Shown here piece after piece: positions 27,345 to 36,500 of a stretch of DNA of 64,000 bases. The notes below the pieces were generated by a model. It saw only the letters and a list, made by a program, of their open reading frames with translations. It was not told the origin of the DNA and ran no database searches. Numbering within the stretch: the stretch's first letter is position 1; each line of letters begins with the position of its first letter. The translations under genes were made by a program, and so were the position numbers. Origin of the DNA: Bacteroidota bacterium (lineage in GTDB: Bacteria; Bacteroidota; Bacteroidia; Bacteroidales; FEN-979); contig JAPLDK010000009.1 in assembly GCA_026391775.1 (NCBI GenBank), forward strand, positions 50,085-114,084, in the 5' to 3' direction.

Positions 27345-28142
27345 TTATTTTATAAAAGTCTTCACCAGGTAGTCCGATAATTCTGCCGCACTTACCCTTT
27401 CTACCAGTCTGCCATCAACGCTATACGAGATAGTTCCCTTTTCTTCTGAGATTACAATGGCAATGGCATCTGATTTTTCGGTAAGGCCAATTGCCGCTCT
27501 GTGCCTCAGCCCGTACCATGAAGGGATTGAGCTTTGTTTTGAAACCGGGAGTATGCAGCGGGCAGCCTTGATGGTATCACCTGCGATCACAACAGCCCCG
27601 TCGTGCAACGGGCCATTCTTGAAGAATATGGATTCAAGCATTATCTCCGATATCCTCGAATCCACGATCTGCCCTGTATCTACGAAAGACCCAAGCTGGC
27701 TTTCCCTGGCAATCACGATCAGTGCGCCGGTTTTGGTCTCAGCCATCTTCTGGCAGGCCATGACAATGGCATCGATACTGGCAACGAAAGGATCGTTTAA
27801 TTTAAACTTCCAGAAAAGGAACCTGCGGTTGGAGTTATGGATGATACGTGTATTCCCCAGCATCAACAGGAACTGCCTGATCTCGGGCTGGAAAACCACC
27901 ACCAGCGCAATTACCCCGACACTGATGAACTGTCCCAGTATCTCGCTTAAAAGCTGCATCTGGAATGCCTTCACAACCTTCCATATAAGATAAACAGCGA
28001 TGATGCCGATGAAAATCCTGATTGCGGCTGTCCCTTTCACGAGATTGTATACTTCGAAAAGGAGAATCGCAAAGAGAATAATATCGACAAAGTCGACAAT
28101 CCTGAGATTAAACAATCCGCTTATGGATAATATTTGGAACAT
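27345..28142 (-). CDS. cdaA: Diadenylate cyclase, CdaA type
   Basis: Makes the second messenger c-di-AMP from two ATP. 265 aa. Three N-terminal membrane helices (about 15-85) are followed by the DAC domain, with the DGA motif at 181-183 and RHR at 213-215 (RHRAAIGLTEKSDA). Both catalytic/ATP-binding motifs are intact. The gene lies 12 bp after folP on the same strand, so it probably shares its transcript. No CdaR-like regulator or c-di-AMP phosphodiesterase gene is adjacent. Confidence 0.95.
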   Translation of the reverse strand: MFQILSISGLFNLRIVDFVDIILFAILLFEVYNLVKGTAAIRIFIGIIAVYLIWKVVKAFQMQLLSEILGQFISVGVIALVVVFQPEIRQFLLMLGNTRIIHNSNRRFLFWKFKLNDPFVASIDAIVMACQKMAETKTGALIVIARESQLGSFVDTGQIVDSRISEIMLESIFFKNGPLHDGAVVIAGDTIKAARCILPVSKQSSIPSWYGLRHRAAIGLTEKSDAIAIVISEEKGTISYSVDGRLVERVSAAELSDYLVKTFIK

Positions 28143-28154
28143 TACTGTGAGTGT

Positions 28155-28997
28155 TTACTTTTCGTTTGAATACTGTTTCACTGTTTCGAGCAGTTTTACC
28201 GCTTCTGCCGCTTCTTTCACGTCATGGACCCTGAGGAGGCAGGCTCCTTTCATCAAGGCTATTGTTTGCAGCACACTGGTCCCGGTAAGTGCATTGCCGG
28301 GATTTATGCCAAGCACTTTATAGATCATCGATTTTCGGGACAGGCCGACCATTACCGGCACGTCGAGAGACTGCAGGCTTTCAAGGCCGGCAAGAAGCCG
28401 GTAGTTGTGTTCAATAGTCTTGCCGAACCCGAATCCCGGATCGGCGATGATATCCTGTATACCCTTCGACCTGGCTTCGGCAATCTGTTTTTCGAAAAAG
28501 TAACATACCTCGGCTATCACATCGGAATAGGAAGGATTATCCTGCATATTCCAGGGATCCCCTTTCATATGCATTATGATATATGGTACTTTGAGGGAGG
28601 CCACAGTCTCTGTCATGCCGGCATCAAACCTTCCCCCGTAAATATCGTTTATCATATCCGCACCCTGATCTACCGCAGCCCTGGCAATCAGAGGCCTGAA
28701 TGTGTCTACTGATATGATGGCAGAAGGAAAATTATGCCGTATGGCTGTTATTGAAGGAAGCAGCCTCTCCAGTTCGCCGGTCTGGCAAACCTCACCTGCA
28801 CCGGGCCTTGTTGAAACTGCACCAATATCGATGATAGCAGCACCTTCGCCGAGCATACGCTCAACCTGCTTCAGCTGGTCGTCGAGGGAAAGAAACATCC
28901 CTCCGTCGAAAAAGGAATCGGGCGTAATGTTCAATATGCCCATGACTGCAGGTACCGACAGGTCCAGAGGTTTGCCGTTGCAATTGAAAACGTTCAA
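28155..28997 (-). CDS. folP: Dihydropteroate synthase (TTG start proposed)
   Basis: Condenses p-aminobenzoate with the dihydropterin diphosphate in folate synthesis. Motifs: MGILNITPDSFFDGG, IDIGAVSTRPGA, SVDTFRP, NDIYGG, DPGFGFGKT and GLSRKSMI. Family members start a few residues before the CNGKPLDLS segment. The only ATG further up (29045) would add ~16 unrelated residues and would place the -7 promoter element inside the gene. A TTG at 28997 (LNVFNCNGKPLDLS) fits both the family and the promoter, giving 280 aa. It is upstream of cdaA with a 12-bp gap. Confidence 0.95.
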   Translation of the reverse strand: MNVFNCNGKPLDLSVPAVMGILNITPDSFFDGGMFLSLDDQLKQVERMLGEGAAIIDIGAVSTRPGAGEVCQTGELERLLPSITAIRHNFPSAIISVDTFRPLIARAAVDQGADMINDIYGGRFDAGMTETVASLKVPYIIMHMKGDPWNMQDNPSYSDVIAEVCYFFEKQIAEARSKGIQDIIADPGFGFGKTIEHNYRLLAGLESLQSLDVPVMVGLSRKSMIYKVLGINPGNALTGTSVLQTIALMKGACLLRVHDVKEAAEAVKLLETVKQYSNEK

Positions 28998-29243
28998 GGA
29001 ATTCTTTTTTGCAAAGTTATGTAAATTCGTGATGATGAGGTGCAAAGATGCAAGTGAAAGCGGCGGTGTGAAAAGGCTGGCGATCCCAATGTTAGCTTCT
29101 TTTCATAATTCCTCACCTGCCCGATTCACTCCTATTGGTGTTTTTTTTGTAATTTAGTCCACACAAACCTGCGGTCTGCGACCGGAAGCGCCTCCCAATG
29201 AGGTGAATTGCCGGCAAGCGCGGCAAACCTCATCTGCAAACAC
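28998..29243. other. Intergenic region between folP and the DUF1599 gene
   Basis: About 246 bp containing the folP promoter element near one end. The rest shows no open frame with family-like content, no tRNA or hairpin terminator, and no clear promoter for the plus-strand run that follows. Confidence 0.5.
29012..29019 (-). promoter_or_regulatory. -7 element (TAACTTTG) for folP-cdaA
   Basis: Exact TAnnTTTG on the minus strand with a TTTG 23 nt upstream. It lies 14 nt before the proposed TTG start of folP and inside the longer ATG-initiated frame. Confidence 0.5.
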
Positions 29244-29798
29244 ATGAGCGGAAATCAAAATACAGAAAAGGAATTTGAACATATCATCAGCATCTGCCGC
29301 GATATTTTTGTGACCAAGATGAAGGATTATGGCACGGCATGGCGCATCCTTCGCACTGCTTCCATCACCGACCAGATCTACATCAAGGCCCAGAGGATCC
29401 GCAGCATTGATGATAAAGGGGTTCAAAAAGTGGAAGAGGGGGTAAAGCCCGAATACATGGGAATTGTGAATTACTCGGTGATAGCCCTGATCCAACTTGA
29501 GCTGGGTACAGGCGACAGGCTTGAACTGGCTGCCGAAGAAGGTGAACGGCTTTACAACAGGTATATCTATGCCGCACGTGACCTCATGCTGAATAAAAAC
29601 CACGATTATGACGAAGCATGGAGGAATATGAGGATAAGCTCCCTTAACGACATTATCCTGATGAAACTCTTGCGCATCAAGCAGATCGAGGATAACAAGG
29701 GTAAGACTTTCATATCCGAAGGCCTCGATGCCAACTATTATGATATTATTAATTACGCGATATTCGCACTGATCAGATTAGAGTATGAAAGTTCTTAG
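29244..29798 (+). CDS. DUF1599 protein with two tandem copies of the domain
   Basis: 184 aa from the ATG at 29244 (MSGNQNTEKEFEHI). The DUF1599 domain, also called nucleotide modification associated domain 1, occurs twice. The first has DYGTAWRILRTASITDQIYIKAQRIRSI and VNYSVIALIQLELG. The second has DYDEAWRNMRISSLNDIILMKLLRIKQI and INYAIFALIRLEYE. The halves align over ~65 residues, so the protein arose by duplication. The biochemical function is not established. It overlaps the next gene by 14 bp and heads a five-gene run. Confidence 0.85.
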   Translation: MSGNQNTEKEFEHIISICRDIFVTKMKDYGTAWRILRTASITDQIYIKAQRIRSIDDKGVQKVEEGVKPEYMGIVNYSVIALIQLELGTGDRLELAAEEGERLYNRYIYAARDLMLNKNHDYDEAWRNMRISSLNDIILMKLLRIKQIEDNKGKTFISEGLDANYYDIINYAIFALIRLEYESS

Positions 29799-30891
29799 AA
29801 ACTGTTTCCGCATACTTGTTGGACTGGTATTCATTTTCAGTGGTTTTGTAAAGGGAGTTGATCCGTTTGGGACAGCTTTCCGCATAGAGGATTATTTTAT
29901 TGCTTTCGGCATCCCCTGGGCAGGTCAGTTTGCCCTGGGTATCGCCATACTGATGTGCATGCTTGAATTCACAATAGGTGTAAGCCTTCTGCTGAACCTT
30001 TGGATAAAAAAATATGCATGGCTGCTTCTTCTGGTCATGACCTACTTTACCGTCCTTACTTTCATTGATGCCATATGGAACCTGGTGCCCGATTGCGGCT
30101 GCTTCGGGGATGCCATCAAACTAACGAACATGCAGACATTTTTAAAGAACGTGGTGCTGATGCTTTTGGTGGTCCCAATCTTTATGTGGCGAAAGAAGTA
30201 CCGTTCGGCCCTTCCTGTAACCCTTGATATTTCGCTGTTGTTCCTGGCCGCCCTTGCATTCACGTGGATGTCGGTATACAGCGCAAGGCATCTCCCTCTA
30301 ATCGATTTCATGGCCTGGAAAAAGGGCAATAAGGTGAATAAGACGGAGAACCTTCCGGTTAAATTCTATGTGACCTATAAAAATAAAAAGACCGGAGAGA
30401 AAAAAGAGTACCTGGCTTCCAGTTACCCCTGGAACGACACTCTATGGATGTCGCATTGGGTATTCGACAGCCAGAGGGTGGAGGATCCCAATGCCGAAAA
30501 GACTGCAAGCCTCCTGGTTGAAGATATGCAGGGGAATGATGTCACTGCCTCCATTTTGCAAAATCCCGATTTTCAGTTCCTGCTTATAATCTATAACCTG
30601 CCGGAAACAAACTCAGATGCCATTCTACATTTCCTTCCATTCTATAAAAAGGCCCAGGCCGACGGTAAAACTTTTATATGTATTACTTCAGCCATGCCTG
30701 ACGATGTCCGTAAATTCCGCATGGCACATGGTGCGGCTTTTGATTTTTACAATGCCGATGACGTGATCCTGAAAACCATAGTCAGGTCAAATCCCGGGCT
30801 GATCCTCCTTAAAGACGGCGTTGTAATCGATAAATGGGCATTCAGGGATTTTCCTGAATGGGCCGGGGTCAGGGAGAAATATTTTAAATGA
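29785..30891 (+). CDS. DoxX-like membrane protein, BT_3928 family
   Basis: 368 aa. The N-terminal part has four membrane helices of DoxX/MauE type: RILVGLVFIFSGFVKGVDPFGTAFRIEDY, with a PDCGCFGDAIKL motif near residue 108 whose two cysteines are a likely redox pair. A soluble C-terminal thioredoxin-like region follows (FLLIIYNLPETN ... FICITSAMPDDVRKFR ... GLILLKDGVVIDKW) that lacks a CxxC. The layout suggests a membrane redox or quinone-linked protein; the partner is unknown. It overlaps both neighbours (14 bp and 4 bp), so translation is coupled. Confidence 0.82.
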   Translation: MKVLRNCFRILVGLVFIFSGFVKGVDPFGTAFRIEDYFIAFGIPWAGQFALGIAILMCMLEFTIGVSLLLNLWIKKYAWLLLLVMTYFTVLTFIDAIWNLVPDCGCFGDAIKLTNMQTFLKNVVLMLLVVPIFMWRKKYRSALPVTLDISLLFLAALAFTWMSVYSARHLPLIDFMAWKKGNKVNKTENLPVKFYVTYKNKKTGEKKEYLASSYPWNDTLWMSHWVFDSQRVEDPNAEKTASLLVEDMQGNDVTASILQNPDFQFLLIIYNLPETNSDAILHFLPFYKKAQADGKTFICITSAMPDDVRKFRMAHGAAFDFYNADDVILKTIVRSNPGLILLKDGVVIDKWAFRDFPEWAGVREKYFK

Positions 30892-31970
30892 TACAATTTG
30901 TTTTCCAACGGCTTGGCTATGGGATCCTTGTTCTACTCGGGGTAGTGGTAGTGATTTTTTTCCTGTTCAATATTCTTCCCGGCGACCCTGCCCGTATGAT
31001 GCTCGGGCAACGGGCCGACAGTGCCTCGGTGGCAGTAGTGAAGAAAGAGTTGGGAACCGATAAGCCTTTGTATATCCAGTTCGCTTCTTACCTGAACGAC
31101 CTCAGCCCGCTCTCATTTCATACTCTAAATCAGTCCGGCAGCAGTTTTAATTACGATCCGGCTAAATATGGTATGCCTCTTTATTTTCTTTCCTCGAAAA
31201 AGTTCATGGTGGCAGTTAAATACCCTTGCCTGAGACAGAGCTATCAAACCCGCAGGAATGTATCGGAATTGTTATTCGAGAGTTTTATCAATACATTCAT
31301 ACTGGCTGTCGTGGCTATGATCTTTGCCCTGCTTGCGGGTATTGGCCTTGGTGTGGTATGCGCCTTGTACAAGAATTCATTTATAGACCGACTGTCACTG
31401 GTATTTTCTGTGCTGGGGATGTCCCTCCCTTCATTTTTCGCTGCCATTCTGAATGCCTGGATCTTTGCATTTGTACTGGTCCGATTTACGCATCTCAATA
31501 TGGCAGGCAGCCTTTTTTCCGTGGATGACCTTGGCAGGGGGGAATATCTCGACCTGAAGAACCTGATCCTTCCGGCTCTGACCCTCGGCATCAGACCGCT
31601 GGCCATCATCGTGGAACTAACCCGAAATTCCTTGCTGGAAGTCATGTCGCAGGATTATATCCGCACCGCAAAGGCAAAGGGCCTGAGCTCACGCAGGATA
31701 CTATTTAAGCATGCTCTTAAAAATGCTCTGAACCCGGTAATCACAGCAGCTACAGGCTGGCTGGCATCCCTCCTGGCCGGAGCTGTATTCGTGGAATATA
31801 TTTTTGACTGGAAAGGGATAGGGCTTGTGATAGTGAACGCTTTGGATAAATATGACTTTCCTGTGATCATGGGAGCGGTGTTATTTATTTCGGTAATACT
31901 TATTATTATTAATATACTGGCGGATATCCTTTACGGTGTAATCGATCCGAGGGTGAGACTTAGAGCATGA
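30888..31970 (+). CDS. ABC transporter permease, DppB/OppB type, without adjacent partners
   Basis: 360 aa inner-membrane permease. Begins FVFQRLGYGILVLLGVVVVIFFLFNILPGDPARMMLG, typical of dipeptide/oligopeptide permease subunit B. The EAA loop is present at DYIRTAKAKGLSSRRILFKHALKNALNPVI. An extended periplasmic segment at ~65-125 separates the first two helices. No DppC, ATPase or binding protein gene lies in the run, so partners must be encoded elsewhere. It overlaps the previous gene by ATGA and precedes tpiA by 18 bp. Confidence 0.9.
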   Translation: MIQFVFQRLGYGILVLLGVVVVIFFLFNILPGDPARMMLGQRADSASVAVVKKELGTDKPLYIQFASYLNDLSPLSFHTLNQSGSSFNYDPAKYGMPLYFLSSKKFMVAVKYPCLRQSYQTRRNVSELLFESFINTFILAVVAMIFALLAGIGLGVVCALYKNSFIDRLSLVFSVLGMSLPSFFAAILNAWIFAFVLVRFTHLNMAGSLFSVDDLGRGEYLDLKNLILPALTLGIRPLAIIVELTRNSLLEVMSQDYIRTAKAKGLSSRRILFKHALKNALNPVITAATGWLASLLAGAVFVEYIFDWKGIGLVIVNALDKYDFPVIMGAVLFISVILIIINILADILYGVIDPRVRLRA

Positions 31971-31988
31971 TAAACATAAACCAAACAT

Positions 31989-32747
31989 ATGAGACAAAAA
32001 ATCGTTGCAGGTAACTGGAAGATGAACAAGACTTTCCTGGAAGCTGAAGAACTGGTTGCCCAGGTGGCAGAAGCCCTTGAAAAACGTAATCTGAGTAATA
32101 CTGCAGTTGTGCTTTGCCCTCCGTTTCCTTATCTGGAGCTTGCCACTGATATTGCCAAGGAAGCAAAGTTCTCGGTAGGTGCACAGAATGTATATCCCGA
32201 CGACAGCGGTGCCTTTACAGGCGAAGTGAGTCCGCCCATGCTGGCATCCATGGAAGTTGAATACTGCATTATCGGCCATTCCGAGCGCAGGAAATATTTT
32301 ACTGAAAGCCATGAATTCCTGGCCCGCAAGCTGGATGCTTTGCTCAGGCATAAAATTATCCCTGTTTTCTGTTGCGGAGAGGTACTTCCCGAACGCGTGG
32401 CTAAAAAACATTTCAAGGTGGTTGAGAAACAGCTTAACGAATCCCTCTTCCATCTTAAAAAGAATGACATGGCTAAGGTGGTCATTGCCTATGAACCTGT
32501 ATGGGCCATAGGCACGGGCATGAATGCCACACCTGAACAGGCCCAGGAGATGCATGCTTTCATACGCGGCTTGATCGAGAAGAAATATTCCAAAAAACTT
32601 GCCGAAGAGATTACCATCCTTTACGGTGGAAGCTGTAATGCGAAAAATGCAAAAGAGCTTTTCGTCAAGCCCGATGTGGACGGCGGCCTTATTGGAGGAG
32701 CTTCCCTGAAAGCAGAGGAGTTCATTGCAATTGTTGATTCACTCTGA
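31989..32747 (+). CDS. tpiA: Triose-phosphate isomerase
   Basis: Glycolytic interconversion of dihydroxyacetone phosphate and glyceraldehyde 3-phosphate. 252 aa. Catalytic Lys in AGNWKMN (residue ~12), His in IIGHSERRKYF, Glu in AYEPVWAIGTG, and the phosphate-binding GGASL near the C-terminus. All are present. The stop and the prmA ATG share one base (TGATG). Confidence 0.98.
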   Translation: MRQKIVAGNWKMNKTFLEAEELVAQVAEALEKRNLSNTAVVLCPPFPYLELATDIAKEAKFSVGAQNVYPDDSGAFTGEVSPPMLASMEVEYCIIGHSERRKYFTESHEFLARKLDALLRHKIIPVFCCGEVLPERVAKKHFKVVEKQLNESLFHLKKNDMAKVVIAYEPVWAIGTGMNATPEQAQEMHAFIRGLIEKKYSKKLAEEITILYGGSCNAKNAKELFVKPDVDGGLIGGASLKAEEFIAIVDSL

Positions 32748-33577
32748 TGGAATACATTGAAGTAATCGTCAGCGGGATCTCAGGGGATAATGCTGAGATC
32801 CTGACTGCCGGTTTGATCGATTTGGGATTCGAAAGTTTTTCAGAGGAAAGCAGCGGATTGTTTTCTGCCTATATTCCCCTGGATGCATTTGACATCATGA
32901 AAGTCGCTAATTTTCTGGAAGAGAAGGCGGCAACACTGGGATTCACATATAAGGTCGAAAAGATTGCCGAACAGAACTGGAACGCGGTTTGGGAATCGGC
33001 ATACCAGCCTGTAAGAATAGGTACTTGTTTCATCCGTGCCCCCTTTCATGAGCCCGACCCGGCAGCTGAACTGGACCTGGTGATCGAGCCTAAAATGTCT
33101 TTCGGCACTGCCCATCATGAGACAACACGCCTGATGATAGAGGCATTGCTGCAGATCAGGTTCGATGACAGTTTGGTGCTTGACATTGGAACCGGGACCG
33201 GTGTGCTTGGAATTATTGCTGCAAAATTGGGTGCAAAGCATGTTGTAGCAATAGATAATGATGAATGGTCCTTTCTCAATGCAAAGGAAAATGCCTCCCG
33301 AAATAATGTGCCGGGTATGCTCGTTATTCATGGAGATGCCGCTGATATTCCGGCCGGGGAATACGGATTTATCCTAGCCAATATCAACCGTAATGTCCTG
33401 CTTCGTGATATTCCGGTTTATCATAGTTTCCTGGGGGATGGAGGCTTGCTTCTCCTCAGCGGATTTTATGAGGAGGACCTGGGGCTTATCAGTGAAGCAG
33501 CTGAATCCCTGGGGATGAAACAAATTCACCATTTCACACTGAATCATTGGGTAGTGGTAAACTTTAAAAAATGCTGA
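32747..33577 (+). CDS. prmA: Ribosomal protein L11 methyltransferase
   Basis: SAM-dependent methyltransferase that trimethylates ribosomal protein L11. 276 aa. The N-terminal substrate-recognition domain (~1-80) is followed by QNWNAVWESAYQPV. The Rossmann fold has LDIGTGTGVLGIIAAKLGAKHVVAIDNDEWS (SAM binding) and the catalytic-loop motif LANINRNVLL, the PrmA equivalent of N-[IL]-x-x-x. It overlaps tpiA by 1 bp and the next gene by 7 bp. Confidence 0.95.
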   Translation: MEYIEVIVSGISGDNAEILTAGLIDLGFESFSEESSGLFSAYIPLDAFDIMKVANFLEEKAATLGFTYKVEKIAEQNWNAVWESAYQPVRIGTCFIRAPFHEPDPAAELDLVIEPKMSFGTAHHETTRLMIEALLQIRFDDSLVLDIGTGTGVLGIIAAKLGAKHVVAIDNDEWSFLNAKENASRNNVPGMLVIHGDAADIPAGEYGFILANINRNVLLRDIPVYHSFLGDGGLLLLSGFYEEDLGLISEAAESLGMKQIHHFTLNHWVVVNFKKC

Positions 33578-36500
33578 AACACAAACCTTTATTTATATTT
33601 CTTGTTATGATTACCTTGCTTCTGCCTGCCCTCATGGGTCAGTCGCAGAACCAACGGACGACAAGGTTTACCGGGGATTCAACCAAATTCATAGGTGAAC
33701 TGAACGGCTTATTGTTTGGCCTTTCAGAAAACGACCAGAAACTGGTTCAGCCGGTCATGGCAGGTTTCGTTCAGAAATGGAACCAGGAAGCCTATAATCC
33801 GGCCACGAAAAAATTTATTTATTTTCTCTGTAACGAGATGCTGAAAAAGAAGATCCGCATCTTCCCCGATTTCTTTAACTATATAAAGGCCCTGAATGTT
33901 TTCATGGATTCACACCAGTCTGAGTCCCTTTTTACACCATGGTCTGCCATATTGAAACAGCTGATCTCGGAAAAGAGTTCCAGAAATTTCAATAGTTTCC
34001 TGGAGATCACAACCACTCTTTTCGGTGAAGGGCTGATGTACAAATCCCAGTCAGTGCAATGGAAGGTTTATCCGGCAAATTATACAATCCGGCTTGACTC
34101 GGTTCCGGTGATTGAATTTTCCAAGGCCGACCTCATCTGCCATGTCAATAAGGACTCTATGGTGATCTACGGCACCCGGGGTGTCTTTTTCCCGCTATCG
34201 CTGCAATGGGCGGGACATGAAGGCAGGGTCGACTGGCATAGGGTTGGAATTGAACCTTCCCAGGTTTCTGCCGAGCTAGACTGTTATCAGATACAAGTGA
34301 GGTTTTCTAAGGTTGCCGCAGATTCGGTCCGCCTCTTCAATAAAAAGTATTTCTCCTCGCCCATCATCGGCCGGCTGATCGATAAGGTGCTGGTGGATGT
34401 GGATGAGGACAAGGCCTCATATCCCCGCTTCTATTCTTACGACAAAGAGATCAGTATAAAAAATCTGTTTAATAATATGGATTACATGGGAGGCTTTGCC
34501 ATGGAAGGCGCCAGGGTGCTTGGCTCCGGAACGCATAAACGGGATGCAAAGATCGTCGTTAAAAAAGGGGAAGAGGATTTCATGGAGATCCGGGCACCGG
34601 CTTTTGTGATACATCCCGATAGGATCAATGCAAGCACAGCCTCAATTTCCATATACCATGAAACGGATTCGATTTACCATCCCGGCCTGGAGATGAAGTA
34701 TCTCGATGGTACGAAAGAACTGACATTCACCAGGGATGAATCGATGAAATCCATCACTCCATGGTTCGATTCCTGGCATAAGATAGAGATTTATTGTGAA
34801 CAGCTTAACTGGATACTGAACCAGCCGAAACTGAACTTTGAGATGATGAAAGGCCCTAATAAGGAAAGCAAGGCCATTTTCGAATCCACCAACTATTATT
34901 CCAGGAATCGTTACGACCGTCTTCAGGGGATTGATGAGATCAATATACTGAATGTCATCAAAAATTTTGCAGATAAAAAGAAATCCAGGGAGATCGAACT
35001 GGAGGAACTTACACGGTATATGTCGAAGCCCCAGGAACAGGTGGAGGTTCAGTTGCTGAACCTGGCAAACCGGGGTTTCCTGGTATACGATTATGAGGAT
35101 AAGGTCGCGAGGGTCAAGGATAAACTTTACAACTATGTAAAGGCAAGGGACGGGAAGACCGATTATGACGAGATTTTTTTTAACTCCAATGTTACCAATG
35201 CAAGCAATGCCATCCTTGACCTGAATAACTTTGACCTGAAAATCCAGGGGGTGAAGAGTGTTTTTATCAGTGACTCCCAGCATGTGGCGATCTACCCGAA
35301 GGGAGAAGAACTTCTCGTGAAAAAGGATATGGATGTATTCTTTCATGGAAAGATCGAAGCCGGGCTCTTTGATTTTTACGGCAGGAACTGCTCGTTTGAA
35401 TACAATAAATTCAGGCTTAATCTGCCTTCCGTTGATTCCATGGTGTTCTATGTTCAAAGCAAAACCTGGGACCCGAAGGCCGGAAGGTTCCCCCTGGTAA
35501 AAGTCAAAACGTCAATCCGCAATCTCAGCGGTGACCTGGAGATCGACCAGCCTGACAATAAAGCGGGCCTTAAATCGATAAAGGAATACCCGATCTTCCA
35601 TAATAAAAATTCAGCGCAGGTATTCTGGGATAAAAAGTATATCCAGAAAGGCGTATACACCAAGGATAAGTTTTTCTTCGATGTGGATCCCTTTACTATC
35701 CAGAGCCTTGATGTGGTGCATACCGACAGCCTGAATTTCGGCGGAGGGCTGACATCAGCAGGCATCTTCCCGAAAATAATCCAGCCTTTAAGGGTCCGGC
35801 CCGATTATTCACTGGGTTTTGAAAAGTATACGGAGATTGAGGGCCTTCCCGTCTATGGCGGCAAGGGTACCTTCGTTTCTAAGATCGACCTTAGTGAGCT
35901 GGGCTTGCGGGGAGATGGTACACTACTGTTTCTGAACTCGACCTCGCATTCCGGATCCTTCCTGTTCCTGCCCGACTCCCTAAGGGCGTTTTCAAGGAGT
36001 TTCTCGATGACCGAGCAGCTTGCCGCGGTTGAATACCCGGCGGTCACTGCCGATTCGGTGAACCAGTTCTGGATGCCATACAAGGATTCCATGGTAGTGT
36101 CGTCTGTCAGGAAGGAAATGCATATGTACAATGACCAGTCAACCTTCGGTGGCATGCTGGCACTTACACCGGCCCAGTTGAGTGGTAACGGTACTGTGAA
36201 GATCAAGGATGCTGAAATGGATTCAAAAGGTTTCAGGTTCAAACGCAGGACCTTCGATGCCCTCATCGCGAATTTCCGTATCAAATCATATGACCTGAGC
36301 GACCTGACCATCTCGACAAAGAATTATCAGACCCATTTCGATTTTGATAAGAGGAGGGGAGAATTCCGCTCCAATGTCGGCATCTCGAAGGTCGAATTCC
36401 CTCTGAACAAATACGTATGTTCAATGGACCGTTTCGACTGGATGATCGACAACGAGGAGATCTCCCTGGCAAACGAACAGAGCAGGAAGGCTATCCCGGA

